From contig NZ_JBBEWR010000006.1 in NCBI RefSeq assembly GCF_037646345.1, forward strand, positions 62,001-126,000: DNA of 64,000 bases, written 5' to 3'. Shown piece after piece: positions 26,836 to 35,773 of this stretch. This stretch comes from Ascidiimonas aurantiaca (GTDB lineage Bacteria; Bacteroidota; Bacteroidia; Flavobacteriales; Flavobacteriaceae). The number at the start of each line of letters is the position of its first letter. Positions within the stretch are counted from its first letter, which is position 1. The position numbers and the translations under genes are program-made. The notes under the pieces are model-generated. The model was not told where the DNA came from, did no database searches, and saw nothing but the letters and a program-made list of their open reading frames with translations.

Positions 26836-27378
26836 ATGAAGGGAGTTGTTTTTACAAGGTTTCTGGAAATGATAGAGGAAGAGTTCGGACTTGAAACTCT
26901 GGATCATATAATAGAGACTTCCAATCTGCCATCAAAAGCTATCTATACAGATATCGGTACGTATGATTCTGGTGAAATGTTCACTATGATAAAAGTACTG
27001 AGCGAAAAGACCGGTATGGAAATAAATGATCTGGTATATCATTTTGGCCGTTACTTTTTCGGTACACTAACCGAAGACCACCCCAAACTCTTTGAACAAT
27101 ACAAAACGGCTCTGGAACTTCTTTCTTCTATTGAAAGCCATATTCACGTTCATGTAAAAAAAATATACCCCGGAGCCGAACTACCTACATTTGAGGTAGT
27201 AGAACAGGGGCCGTCACACCTCATTCTTATTTATCGTTCTCAACGTGCCCTGTATCACTTTGCCCGTGCTCTTATGGAAAAGACCTTTGAACATTATAAT
27301 GAAGAAGTAGCCATACAAATGGAGTTACTGGAACCTAGCGGGAAAGAAGTAAGGTTTGAAGTTACCGCTTATGGATAA
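26836..27378 (+). CDS. H-NOX heme nitric-oxide/oxygen-binding sensor
   Basis: 180 residues, the standard length of a stand-alone bacterial H-NOX. The proximal heme ligand is a His at about 104 in IHVHVKKIYP. The heme-propionate motif YxSxR is Tyr133-Arg-Ser135-Gln-Arg137. The position aligned with the distal O2-stabilising tyrosine of the Thermoanaerobacter protein appears to be Phe142, so NO rather than O2 should be the ligand. In other bacteria, stand-alone H-NOX proteins inhibit an adjacent histidine kinase when NO binds. The kinase gene overlaps its end by 8 bp. Confidence 0.93.
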   Translation: MKGVVFTRFLEMIEEEFGLETLDHIIETSNLPSKAIYTDIGTYDSGEMFTMIKVLSEKTGMEINDLVYHFGRYFFGTLTEDHPKLFEQYKTALELLSSIESHIHVHVKKIYPGAELPTFEVVEQGPSHLILIYRSQRALYHFARALMEKTFEHYNEEVAIQMELLEPSGKEVRFEVTAYG

Positions 27379-29482
27379 AAACATCGAAGATATTTATAAA
27401 AGAGCCCTTGTCAGGGAAAAATCTTCCAGAAAAGCAGCAGAAAAGATCCTGGAAGATAAATCTCTTGAACTGTATGAGCTCAATGAAAAGCTTCTGGTTG
27501 CTAATGAACGACTAGAAGGGCTTTTGAGTGAAAAAACATCAGAGCTTGAAGGTGTATTTGAAAACATCGTAGATGCCTATGTGGTAATGGATATTTTTGG
27601 GAATGTACTGAAAATGAACGATGCAGCAATAGAACTGTTGGAGTATGATGTAGCTAAAGAGAGTTTCAATTTGCTAGAACTGGTACACAAAGATGACCTG
27701 GAATATACGCAAAAAGCGTTCATTAAGTTATATGCTGAAGGCTCTTTTACCGATTACCGGGCCCGGATTTTTACTAAAACACGACAACCCAAACTAGTAC
27801 ATGTAAACTCCAGTATTATCTGCAATAAAGAGGGAAAACCTATAGCAGCTCAGGGCATTGTAAGAGATATTACCCAGGAAACTATTAACAAAGAGATATT
27901 TGAACAACAAAAGCGTGAACTGGATATTATTATAGACAATTCTCCCTTAGGTATATTTCTCACGATCGACGGCTATATTATTAAGTCAAATCATGCTTTT
28001 CAGGAACTTTTGGGGTACAAAGAAAAGGAACTCAATCATAAGCGTATAAGTGATTTTCTGGCAGAAGAGCAACCAGAACTACAAGCCTATACAACTACAC
28101 TTGAGGAATCAGACCCAAACACACCCGCACATTCTGAGGTAAAGGCTTACAAGAAAAAAGACGGGTCTCTCCTTATTGCAAAAGTTATTATCAATCCTGT
28201 TAAAGATAAGGAAGGGAATGAAAAATACCAGGTAGGTATGATTGAAGATATTACCCTGGAAATAAAAGAATCCTCTACGCTTAAGGTGCTTAATAAGTTA
28301 ATGTCCTCTATTTTAGGAAAGACCGACATTAATGAAATTACCTGGATCATTGCAAAAAATACCATGAACCTTTTTGGTTTTGAAGATTGCCTTATCTACA
28401 CATTTGATGAAAAAAGAGAGTATTTGGTGCCTAAGGCGTATGGGGCTAAAAACCCCAAAGAACCGGGTTATGCGCCACAAATGAAAATCAAACCGGGCGA
28501 AGGTATAGTAGGTAGTGTAGCACTTTCCGGCAAACCGGAGATCATTTCAGATACGACCAGAGACAAAAGGTATATACCCGATGGTATATCCAATTATTCT
28601 GAAATTACAGTCCCCATTGTGTCAGAAGGTAAGGTGATAGGTATTATAGACTCCGAGCATTCTTCCAAAAATTATTTTACCGAGTCGCATTTACAAACGT
28701 TAACTAGCATTGCAGGATTGGCCGCTGCCAAATTGCGCCACGTTCTTAATCTGGAGTTGAGGCGCAAAGCAGAGCAGCAACGAGCTGAGTTAATGGAGCA
28801 ATTGGAAGCTAATAACCAGCAGCTTAAAGAATTTGCCCATATCGTATCGCATGACCTTAAGTCTCCGTTGCGAAGTATAAGCGCCCTCGCTTCCTGGCTC
28901 TATGAAGATTATGTAAATATTCTTGATGAGAACGGAGTGAATAATCTGGAAATGATTCAACAGAAAATAGAAAAAATGGATCATTTGATAGACGGGATAC
29001 TTAAATACTCCAGCATTCATAAAGATACCCTTTTAAGAGAGAAAGTGGCTATTAAAGAAGTTGTTGAGAATATAATTTCTACCATATATATACCAGATCA
29101 CGTAGAAATAATTATTAAAGGGGAAATGCCGGTTATTGATGCAGACGCAATTCGTATGCAGCAACTGTTCCAGAACATTATAAGCAATGCAGTTATGTAT
29201 ATTGACAAGGAAAAAGGGTTGGTAGAAGTGGCGAGTGAACAGGATAAAACGCATTGGGTATTTAGTATTACCGATAATGGTATGGGGATACCAAAAGAGT
29301 ACCATGAAAAGATATTCAAAGTCTTTCAGTCTCTTGGGAAAAATGAACGATCAACCGGAATAGGGCTGTCCATAGTCAAAAAGATCGTAGAGCTTTACGA
29401 AGGCAGTGTGTGGCTCGAAAGTGAAGAGAACCGGGGAACCACATTTTATTTTTCAATTAAGAAAACCATTAAAAACGGATGA
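27371..29482 (+). CDS. PAS-PAS-GAF sensor histidine kinase, H-NOX partner
   Basis: About 703 residues from the ATG at 27371, overlapping the H-NOX gene by 8 bp. A coiled-coil start (about 1-55) leads to PAS 1 (about 57-170), PAS 2 (about 180-300), GAF (about 310-460), then HisKA with phospho-acceptor His494 in VSHDLKSPLRS, and HATPase with N, G1 and G2 boxes (ISNAVMY, DNGMGIP, STGIGLSIVKK). There is no membrane helix, so it is cytosolic and suited to binding H-NOX. The N-terminal coiled coil before PAS 1 resembles H-NOX-associated kinases. It shares closely similar kinase cores with the second kinase at 30592, which points to duplication. Confidence 0.9.
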   Translation: MDKNIEDIYKRALVREKSSRKAAEKILEDKSLELYELNEKLLVANERLEGLLSEKTSELEGVFENIVDAYVVMDIFGNVLKMNDAAIELLEYDVAKESFNLLELVHKDDLEYTQKAFIKLYAEGSFTDYRARIFTKTRQPKLVHVNSSIICNKEGKPIAAQGIVRDITQETINKEIFEQQKRELDIIIDNSPLGIFLTIDGYIIKSNHAFQELLGYKEKELNHKRISDFLAEEQPELQAYTTTLEESDPNTPAHSEVKAYKKKDGSLLIAKVIINPVKDKEGNEKYQVGMIEDITLEIKESSTLKVLNKLMSSILGKTDINEITWIIAKNTMNLFGFEDCLIYTFDEKREYLVPKAYGAKNPKEPGYAPQMKIKPGEGIVGSVALSGKPEIISDTTRDKRYIPDGISNYSEITVPIVSEGKVIGIIDSEHSSKNYFTESHLQTLTSIAGLAAAKLRHVLNLELRRKAEQQRAELMEQLEANNQQLKEFAHIVSHDLKSPLRSISALASWLYEDYVNILDENGVNNLEMIQQKIEKMDHLIDGILKYSSIHKDTLLREKVAIKEVVENIISTIYIPDHVEIIIKGEMPVIDADAIRMQQLFQNIISNAVMYIDKEKGLVEVASEQDKTHWVFSITDNGMGIPKEYHEKIFKVFQSLGKNERSTGIGLSIVKKIVELYEGSVWLESEENRGTTFYFSIKKTIKNG

Positions 29483-29485
29483 TTT

Positions 29486-30589
29486 ATGTATATAGGCTCT
29501 GATATTATAGAAGAGATAGTGTGCCAGATAAGTGATCATGTAGGTGATGGAATGGCTCTTTTATCTATTGCCGAGCATACACCTGTTTCGGTTCATTCAC
29601 TTATAGAGGCTCTCAATACGCAAAACATTCGCTTTATGGGCGCCATATTTCCTAAAGTAATTCACGATTCATCTATCTATGACAAAGGTATAGTGCTCAA
29701 TACTCTTAATAATGTGGTTACCGGTACATCTTATATTGTGAAAGAAATTCACAAAAAGGAGTTTCCCATACCTCGTATTGTGCTTAAAGAAAATACCTCA
29801 TATTGCGTTATGACCTTTGTGGACGGGCTCACTTCTCATATCTCACATTACTTATCTGAACTGTACAAGCAGTTCGGGAGCAATACTTCCTATTTTGGAG
29901 GAGGTGCCGGAAGTCTTTCTCTAAGTCAGGCCCCCTGTGTTTTTAATGAAGAGGGAATTTTTCAGGATGCGGCCGTATTAGCCATACTGGAAACCCGTGC
30001 CAGTATTGGTGTGAAACACGGATGGAAAAAAATAAAAGGCCCTGTAATTGCTACCAGAACCGAAAGAAATATTATAAAACAGATAAACTGGAATACAGCA
30101 TTCCCGGTATATCGGGAAATTGTAGAACAAGATAGTGATCATACATTTAATGATGATAATTTTTTTTCCATTGCTAAGGCATATCCTTTCGGGATTCTAA
30201 AAGAAGCTGCAGAATATGTAGTAAGAGACCCTATTGCTACGAATGAAAAAGGAGAGCTCATTTGCGTAGGAGAAGTACCTGAGAATACAGTTTTAGATAT
30301 TTTAAAAGGAGAAGAAAAGTCATTAATAGCAGCCGCAAAAATGGCAGCGGAGGAAAGCCTTTCAAGTGCCGGAAACCCTGAGAAAGCATACATTATTGAT
30401 TGTATTTCCAGAGTGTTGTTCCTCGAAGACAGTTTTGAGGATGAGTTAGGAGAGGTAGTGAGTACTATACGCAAAAACAACACAGATATTTCGGTTGGGG
30501 GGGCACTTACTTTAGGAGAAATATCCTCTTATGGAGAAGGCTATCTGGATTTTTTTAATAAGACCATAGTGGTAGGATTGTTTGAATAA
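29486..30589 (+). CDS. FIST-domain protein, NosP-like candidate NO sensor
   Basis: 367 residues with FIST_N (about 25-225) and FIST_C (about 230-360). The middle Gly-rich motif FGGGAGSLSLSQ and the C-terminal VGGALTLGEISSYGEG are typical FIST phrases. NosP proteins, the second class of bacterial NO sensors, are FIST-domain hemoproteins encoded beside a histidine kinase, which is exactly the context here. The heme ligand cannot be assigned with certainty by reading. It lies 3 bp after the H-NOX kinase and 2 bp before the second kinase. Confidence 0.85.
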   Translation: MYIGSDIIEEIVCQISDHVGDGMALLSIAEHTPVSVHSLIEALNTQNIRFMGAIFPKVIHDSSIYDKGIVLNTLNNVVTGTSYIVKEIHKKEFPIPRIVLKENTSYCVMTFVDGLTSHISHYLSELYKQFGSNTSYFGGGAGSLSLSQAPCVFNEEGIFQDAAVLAILETRASIGVKHGWKKIKGPVIATRTERNIIKQINWNTAFPVYREIVEQDSDHTFNDDNFFSIAKAYPFGILKEAAEYVVRDPIATNEKGELICVGEVPENTVLDILKGEEKSLIAAAKMAAEESLSSAGNPEKAYIIDCISRVLFLEDSFEDELGEVVSTIRKNNTDISVGGALTLGEISSYGEGYLDFFNKTIVVGLFE

Positions 30590-30591
30590 TT

Positions 30592-31758
30592 ATGAATGTA
30601 AGTAGCCATATTGCAGATATCCTGCAATTGTATGAGTTTTCCATGTCTATTGGGAAAACGTTGGAATATCAGGAAAACTGCGATAACTTTCTCAAATTGC
30701 TTTTAGCGAGAAAAAATCTGAATATTTGCTGGATTAGCTCAACAAATGAGCAGGGTAACGTATTTCCATATTCACTGCCCGTTTCTAAGGGTTTTCCCGA
30801 ATCTCCTGAAAAAAGTATAGCCTTTATAGAAGCTCTTGATCAAAAAGGGTTTCCCGTATCATTTTCCGTGAACGAAGTGCCTTCAGGGGTAGCTCCTACA
30901 CTACTTAAAAAAGGGAGTCTGGCCGTTTTTAATATGAAGACACAGGGACTGTTATTTTTACATAGTGCAAAAAAAGAACAATTTTCAGAACGTGAACTTA
31001 ATCAATTGGAACCCATTATAAGTAAGTTTGCACTTTCCCTTGAGGCCTGTTCTACTTATAGTAAACAGCAACAGTTACTGGAGGATCTCGAAAAACAAAA
31101 TCAGGAACTTAATAATTATGCTCATTTGGTATCGCATGATCTTAAAAGTCCTTTGAGAAATATTGATGCATTGGCTCACTGGATCAGAGAAGATTACGGA
31201 GAGGCACTACCTCAGGAGGCGCAAGACAATCTTGAGCTTATATCAGAAAATCTTGAGAAAATGGACCTCTTAATTCATGGAATTTTGCGATACACCACTA
31301 TCGATAAATGGAACAATCGCAAAAGTACCGTAAACATCAATGATGTACTCACAGGAGAGATCACAGCTTTGAAAATACCGGATAATGTAAAGATAGAAAT
31401 AGAAAATTCAGTACCTTCCATAGTTGCCAGTCATTTATTGATGGAGCAATTATTCAAACAACTCATAAAAAATGCTTTGCAGGCACTTCACCCTAATGGA
31501 GGATTCATTTGTATAGCGTATCAGGATCTGGGAGAGTATCATAGGTTCAGTGTAAAGGATAATGGAAAAGGTATTGACAAAAAATACCATCAAAGAATAT
31601 TTCGCATTTTCCAAAAGTTGGAGAATAAAGGCACTTCAAGCGGGATTGGCCTATCTATTGTAAAAAAAATCGTTGATTATTATGAAGGGGCTGTCTGGTT
31701 GAACTCTGAACCAGGTTCAGGTACCGAAGTAGTATTTACGTTAAAGAAGAATGTATGA
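30592..31758 (+). CDS. Cytosolic sensor histidine kinase, FIST/NosP partner
   Basis: 388 residues. A GAF-like N-terminal half (about 1-155) is followed by a coiled coil, HisKA with His182 in VSHDLKSPLRN, and a HATPase domain with KNALQAL, DNGKGID and SSGIGLSIVKK. There is no membrane segment. The kinase core is a clear paralogue of the one at 27371 (near-identical H-box and Glu-Lys-Met-Asp helix). The position directly after the FIST gene mirrors the NosP-kinase pairing known in proteobacteria. The stop overlaps the Hpt gene start by 4 bp. Confidence 0.88.
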   Translation: MNVSSHIADILQLYEFSMSIGKTLEYQENCDNFLKLLLARKNLNICWISSTNEQGNVFPYSLPVSKGFPESPEKSIAFIEALDQKGFPVSFSVNEVPSGVAPTLLKKGSLAVFNMKTQGLLFLHSAKKEQFSERELNQLEPIISKFALSLEACSTYSKQQQLLEDLEKQNQELNNYAHLVSHDLKSPLRNIDALAHWIREDYGEALPQEAQDNLELISENLEKMDLLIHGILRYTTIDKWNNRKSTVNINDVLTGEITALKIPDNVKIEIENSVPSIVASHLLMEQLFKQLIKNALQALHPNGGFICIAYQDLGEYHRFSVKDNGKGIDKKYHQRIFRIFQKLENKGTSSGIGLSIVKKIVDYYEGAVWLNSEPGSGTEVVFTLKKNV

Positions 31759-32081
31759 AAGAACAACCCAATTTAGATTATCTAAACTCCCTGTCGGGGG
31801 GAGATCCTGATTTTGAAAGAGAGCTTATTAAGATTCTTAAAGAAGAATTCCCAGCAGAAAGAGATATTTACTATACCAACCTGAGAAAGAGTGATTTTCA
31901 AGAAACGGCGCAGATTGTACATAAACTTAAACATAAAATTAGTATTTTAGGCCTCGAAAAAGGCTACTCTTTGGCTGCAGAGTTAGAAGAAAGCCTTAAG
32001 AATCTCACCCCCAACGATATTTTACTGAAAGAATTTGATGCCTTGCTGGAACTTATGGATAGTTTTATTTCAGGGCTATAA
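31755..32081 (+). CDS. Hpt phosphotransfer protein
   Basis: 108 residues, an all-helical histidine phosphotransfer domain. The likely phospho-acceptor is His56 in IVHKLKHKISILG, matching the AHxLKG-type motif. It overlaps kinase 2 by 4 bp and precedes the LytTR regulator by 11 bp. It can take phosphate from a receiver and pass it to the LytTR receiver, completing a four-step relay with the REC-only protein at 26326. Confidence 0.9.
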   Translation: MKEQPNLDYLNSLSGGDPDFERELIKILKEEFPAERDIYYTNLRKSDFQETAQIVHKLKHKISILGLEKGYSLAAELEESLKNLTPNDILLKEFDALLELMDSFISGL

Positions 32082-32092
32082 AACCTTATGTT

Positions 32093-32800
32093 ATGAACTG
32101 TATCATTGTAGATGATGAAGCTGCTGCACGAGCCATCATGCGACAGCTTTGTAAAAATGTGGAAACATTAAATGTTCTGGAAGAGTTCCCCAATGCTATC
32201 CAGGCCATTAAATACCTTAACCAGAATGAGGTAGATCTTATTTTTCTGGATATTCACATGCCGGATTTTACCGGTTTTGACTTTATTCAGACCCTGAAAA
32301 ATCCTCCAAAAATAATTGTCACTACCTCTGATAAAGATTTTGCCACAGATGCCTTTGAATACGAATGTATTGTAGATTATTTGGTGAAGCCCGTTAATCC
32401 GCCCAGATTTCTTAAGTCTATTCAAAAAGCTCAGAACTTTAGCTTTTCGGTTGAAGGGAAGTCGCAGGCAACAACTGCCGATGCGGGTATTAACGAACTT
32501 TTTGTAAATATAGACCGACGGCTTATTAAGATCAATATTCCCGATATCTATCTTATCGAGGCCAAAGGAGACTATATTAGCATTAAGACAGATGGAAAGA
32601 ACTACCTGGTACATTCTACTATGAAAAAGATAGAAGAAAAACTACCCGATGATCTTTTTCTAAAAGTACACAGATCCTATATTATTAATCTCAAGAGAAT
32701 TATAGATATTGAAGATAACAGTGTATTGATAGCAAAAGATGTCATACCTGTAAGCCGTTCCAGCAGACCAGAACTCATGAAAAGACTGAATTTGCTGTAA
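32093..32800 (+). CDS. LytTR-family DNA-binding response regulator
   Basis: 235 residues. The receiver domain (about 1-120) has Asp53 in LIFLDIHMP and the acidic pair Asp7-Asp8. The LytTR domain (about 140-235) has IYLIEAKGDYISI, the KVHRSYIIN motif and the final PVSRS-x-RPEL. LytTR proteins such as AlgR, AgrA and VirR bind paired direct repeats about two helical turns apart. Six such sites lie around this operon and the following surface genes. It is the last gene of the operon and the likely effector. Confidence 0.93.
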   Translation: MNCIIVDDEAAARAIMRQLCKNVETLNVLEEFPNAIQAIKYLNQNEVDLIFLDIHMPDFTGFDFIQTLKNPPKIIVTTSDKDFATDAFEYECIVDYLVKPVNPPRFLKSIQKAQNFSFSVEGKSQATTADAGINELFVNIDRRLIKINIPDIYLIEAKGDYISIKTDGKNYLVHSTMKKIEEKLPDDLFLKVHRSYIINLKRIIDIEDNSVLIAKDVIPVSRSSRPELMKRLNLL

Positions 32801-32841
32801 ACGCTTAAAAAGTAGAAAACGAATAAACTTACCGTGTTTAT

Positions 32842-32911
32842 CCATTCATCTACACATATATTCCACTGGTCTGATTATCTGGAATAATCTTACAGGTATC
32901 TCATAGTTTTG
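32842..32911 (+). promoter_or_regulatory. LytTR-type tandem site B and promoter of the DUF4114 gene
   Basis: Half-site 1 is CCATTCATCTACAC (32842-32855). Half-site 2 is CCACTGGTCTGATT (32863-32876), offset by exactly 21 bp. The -7 box TAGTTTTG (32904-32911) is a perfect TAnnTTTG, starting 41 bp after half-site 2. Half-site 1 is identical over 14 bp to that of site E at 46696. The leader would be only about 15 nt. Confidence 0.75.
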
Positions 32912-32932
32912 GTGTAATCAAAATTATGGGTC

Positions 32933-35380
32933 ATGAAGCTAAAATTACTTTTTTTACTTTGCTTAATTAGTCTTACAGGCTATTCCCAAAACTACCGGTT
33001 TTTGGGATCGTATGATTCTGATGGAGTCCCTGATTATCTGGATGTTTCAGATGTAGTTTCTCAGGAAACCCTCGATACCATACACCTTGCTCTCCCGGAA
33101 GGCTTTCCGGTACCAGATTATAATCCGCAATACATATCTTCCGGCTATGATACTGATGTAATACTTAGTGAAGACGCAGAGGTATGGGTTACTTTCGTGG
33201 GTGAAGGAGCCGGTTACCAGAATGTACTTGGATTTTATACCTATGATACTTCACAACCCAGAACCAGTGCCCCCAATACCGAAGAAATTACCATTATATT
33301 TCCCAACGTTTCTGCCAGGGGTAGCGGAGGAGGTCTTGAGGTAGGAAATAAAGTAAAAATAGGCACATTTGAAGCAGGTACCGGCATAGGTTGGGTGCTT
33401 CTTGCCAATGCATGGTCCAACGGTTCTGTAGGGAACGGGTTGTGGAAGCTTTTCTCCAATCCCGATTTTAATCCTGAAAGTGATCCGTCACTGCGGTATC
33501 ACAATGTACTTCTTTCAGACCCCGATAATGAAAGGATTATTCTAGGTTTTGAAGATATAAGAAGAGATTATGGTTCTTGTGACAATGATTTTAACGATGC
33601 ATTGTTTTACGTAACAGCCAATCCGTTTTCGGCTATCTCTGCTGAAAATATAGGTCTAATAACCGACTATACAGTAGTTACTTCTGCCAATGACGGTGGT
33701 TTGGAAAGCAATGGAGATCTTGCTTCACTTATAGCCAAAAGAAATTTTAGCAGGACACAAAATGCATCTTCTATAAACAGAAAAGCGCTACAGGCTTCCT
33801 ACCAGAAAAAAGCATTTAAAAGCTCCAGGACTAATGCGAGTTTGTATTCCTATTTTCCTGAATCAGGATTTCAGGGAACCGAAACTTCATATATTTCCAG
33901 CCCGGACGACCTTTTGGGTATAACCAATGCTTCCGAAGTATTTTCAATAGACTATTACCAGTCTGAAAACAGAGTTTCAGCCGCACTGGCCACCGTAACA
34001 AAAGACAGGGTATATGATCACTCCAAAGTTATTTGTGACAGGCTTAACAGTTCAGTTCTCAAAGATGTAAGGACCATAAACCTGAAAGGACACAAAATTA
34101 TATACGCCAAAGTAAAAAGAGCCGCAGGAGAAACTGAATATGCATTGAGCTTTTCAGTAAAAGATGCCGGAAGCACTTATGAGTTGTATAGTTTCTGGAA
34201 TATTGATAAATATCCTGAAGGCGATTACAAAAATTTCCAGATATGGGGTTCTTCCATGCCCCAGGTATGTAGTATAACAAATCATATTCTTTCAGAACTG
34301 GCCCTTGAGAAACCATTTGCCAAAGCTGCTGACGAACAGTTAATTCCCGATGTTTTTGTATCCGCAGGAAAGTACAATAATGGATTTCTGCAACTTAATT
34401 TGATCAATAAAAGTAAAGCGCCTTACGTTAATTTTACCGGCAATATTCGTGAAACCGAACAATCACCTGAAGAACGTCTGGAGTTTCAGGTACCTTTAAC
34501 AGGTAGCTATTATGAGCAGGTACAGGTACCCGTAGGATATATTTTTGATATAGGGTTTTCTATGGCTCCTGGCAACAGTAAGGCGTATGATGCACTTTAT
34601 CTGGCCGATGGCCCCTGGGGTGTGGATTTTCTGGAAACGGAAACCCGTATCGATACCTTTATGATCAATGCGCATCAGGATACCATAAAAAACAGGAAAG
34701 ATCATTTGCTGGAAAGAAGTATGGCACTTTCGGGTGAAGTGATGGGGACCGTAAATGTTTTCAGGACTTTGTTGCCGGGGCATCAGTTTATGGATGTGAG
34801 TGCATTCAAATCCTTATCGCTGTATTTACAAACAGACCGGCCCATTGAGATTAGCATTGTTACTTCGGCAACCCATGTCTGGGAAGAACGATTTACCTAC
34901 CGGCTACCCCAGGTATCAGGAAAGGAAGAAGTAGTTATCCCTTTCGAAGATTTTGTGTCTTCTTCATTAAGATCTATGGCAGATATTAAAATGGTAGTTT
35001 TTTCAGTTCAGGGAGATTATAAGACCTTTGACCCCTTCACAATTCAGATCGATCAATTAGCCCTTACAGACAGGCTTGTTCCGGAAGAAATAGTTAGAGA
35101 AGAAGAAACCCCCGTAGAAAAAATAGTATTGCCTGCTAAAACAAGTATCTATCCCAACCCGGTAACATCATCTGCAACCGTAGTTCTTCCGTGCATTACA
35201 AAAGATGTGGTAATGAATGTATTTGACCTTTCGGGAAGACAGGTACGGGCAGATGTACATTCAGATATTGATAGCAATACTTTTAGTTTTGCTAAAGATA
35301 GTTTACGTCCGGGTATATATGTTTATACCATAGTGAATTTATCTGGAACTTTAGCTAAAGGAAAGTTGATCGTACAATAA
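32933..35380 (+). CDS. Secreted DUF4114 protein with T9SS C-terminal sorting domain
   Basis: 815 residues. A signal peptide ends near residue 19 (GYSQ). DUF4114 covers about 150-235, with YGSCDNDFNDALFYV, an Asp-rich loop that may bind calcium. A beta-rich middle follows, and a galactose-binding-like segment about 590-710. The last 75 residues are a type A T9SS sorting domain: YPNPVTSSATV, the strand VFDLSGRQV and LRPGIYVYTI. It should be exported by type IX secretion and either anchored on the cell surface or released. An adhesin or matrix-protein role fits its shared promoter site with polysaccharide genes. Confidence 0.88.
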   Translation: MKLKLLFLLCLISLTGYSQNYRFLGSYDSDGVPDYLDVSDVVSQETLDTIHLALPEGFPVPDYNPQYISSGYDTDVILSEDAEVWVTFVGEGAGYQNVLGFYTYDTSQPRTSAPNTEEITIIFPNVSARGSGGGLEVGNKVKIGTFEAGTGIGWVLLANAWSNGSVGNGLWKLFSNPDFNPESDPSLRYHNVLLSDPDNERIILGFEDIRRDYGSCDNDFNDALFYVTANPFSAISAENIGLITDYTVVTSANDGGLESNGDLASLIAKRNFSRTQNASSINRKALQASYQKKAFKSSRTNASLYSYFPESGFQGTETSYISSPDDLLGITNASEVFSIDYYQSENRVSAALATVTKDRVYDHSKVICDRLNSSVLKDVRTINLKGHKIIYAKVKRAAGETEYALSFSVKDAGSTYELYSFWNIDKYPEGDYKNFQIWGSSMPQVCSITNHILSELALEKPFAKAADEQLIPDVFVSAGKYNNGFLQLNLINKSKAPYVNFTGNIRETEQSPEERLEFQVPLTGSYYEQVQVPVGYIFDIGFSMAPGNSKAYDALYLADGPWGVDFLETETRIDTFMINAHQDTIKNRKDHLLERSMALSGEVMGTVNVFRTLLPGHQFMDVSAFKSLSLYLQTDRPIEISIVTSATHVWEERFTYRLPQVSGKEEVVIPFEDFVSSSLRSMADIKMVVFSVQGDYKTFDPFTIQIDQLALTDRLVPEEIVREEETPVEKIVLPAKTSIYPNPVTSSATVVLPCITKDVVMNVFDLSGRQVRADVHSDIDSNTFSFAKDSLRPGIYVYTIVNLSGTLAKGKLIVQ

Positions 35381-35448
35381 ATTCGTTGAATGGATATGTA
35401 GGTTTGAAAAAAAGTATTATATTGCGTACGCCTTAAATCTTATAAATC

Positions 35449-35631
35449 ATGGAGTACTATTTAATAGCTTTTGCTTGCTACTTAGTCTTATTCATTGGAG
35501 CCCACTTAATGGGTCGTAAATCTCAACTTAAGAAATTCAACAAGACCGTGAAATATCCGCTGCAGGGTAGTTCAGAAATGGTGGTTATTAAAAATAATGA
35601 AACCTATTCTGAAAGCAAATCTGTAGCATAA
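35449..35631 (+). CDS. Small single-pass membrane protein, family not recognised
   Basis: 60 residues. A hydrophobic helix (about 3-22) is followed by a basic segment (RKSQLKKFNKTVK) and a polar tail. A terminator hairpin at 35723 follows, which supports a real short transcript. A leader with an A-rich region precedes the ATG. I recognise no family. It could be a small regulator of a membrane complex, but nothing shows this directly. Confidence 0.6.
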   Translation: MEYYLIAFACYLVLFIGAHLMGRKSQLKKFNKTVKYPLQGSSEMVVIKNNETYSESKSVA

Positions 35632-35722
35632 TACACTATAAAGTATTTTGTGATACAGTTTTGTTCAGACTACCAGCGTACACATGAATTTGTTTATCGG
35701 TTACCTAATATATACTTAGATC

Positions 35723-35753
35723 AGGCCTGTTTTTTACAGGTCTTTTCTTTTTT
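35723..35753 (+). terminator. Intrinsic terminator after the 60-residue gene
   Basis: AGGCCTGT (35723-35730) pairs with ACAGGTCT (35736-35743), with one G-U pair, around a TTTTT loop, followed by a T-rich tail (TTTCTTTTTT). It lies just before the end of the convergent YaiO gene. Confidence 0.75.
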
Positions 35754-35773
35754 ATATGAATTTTCAGAGAGAA

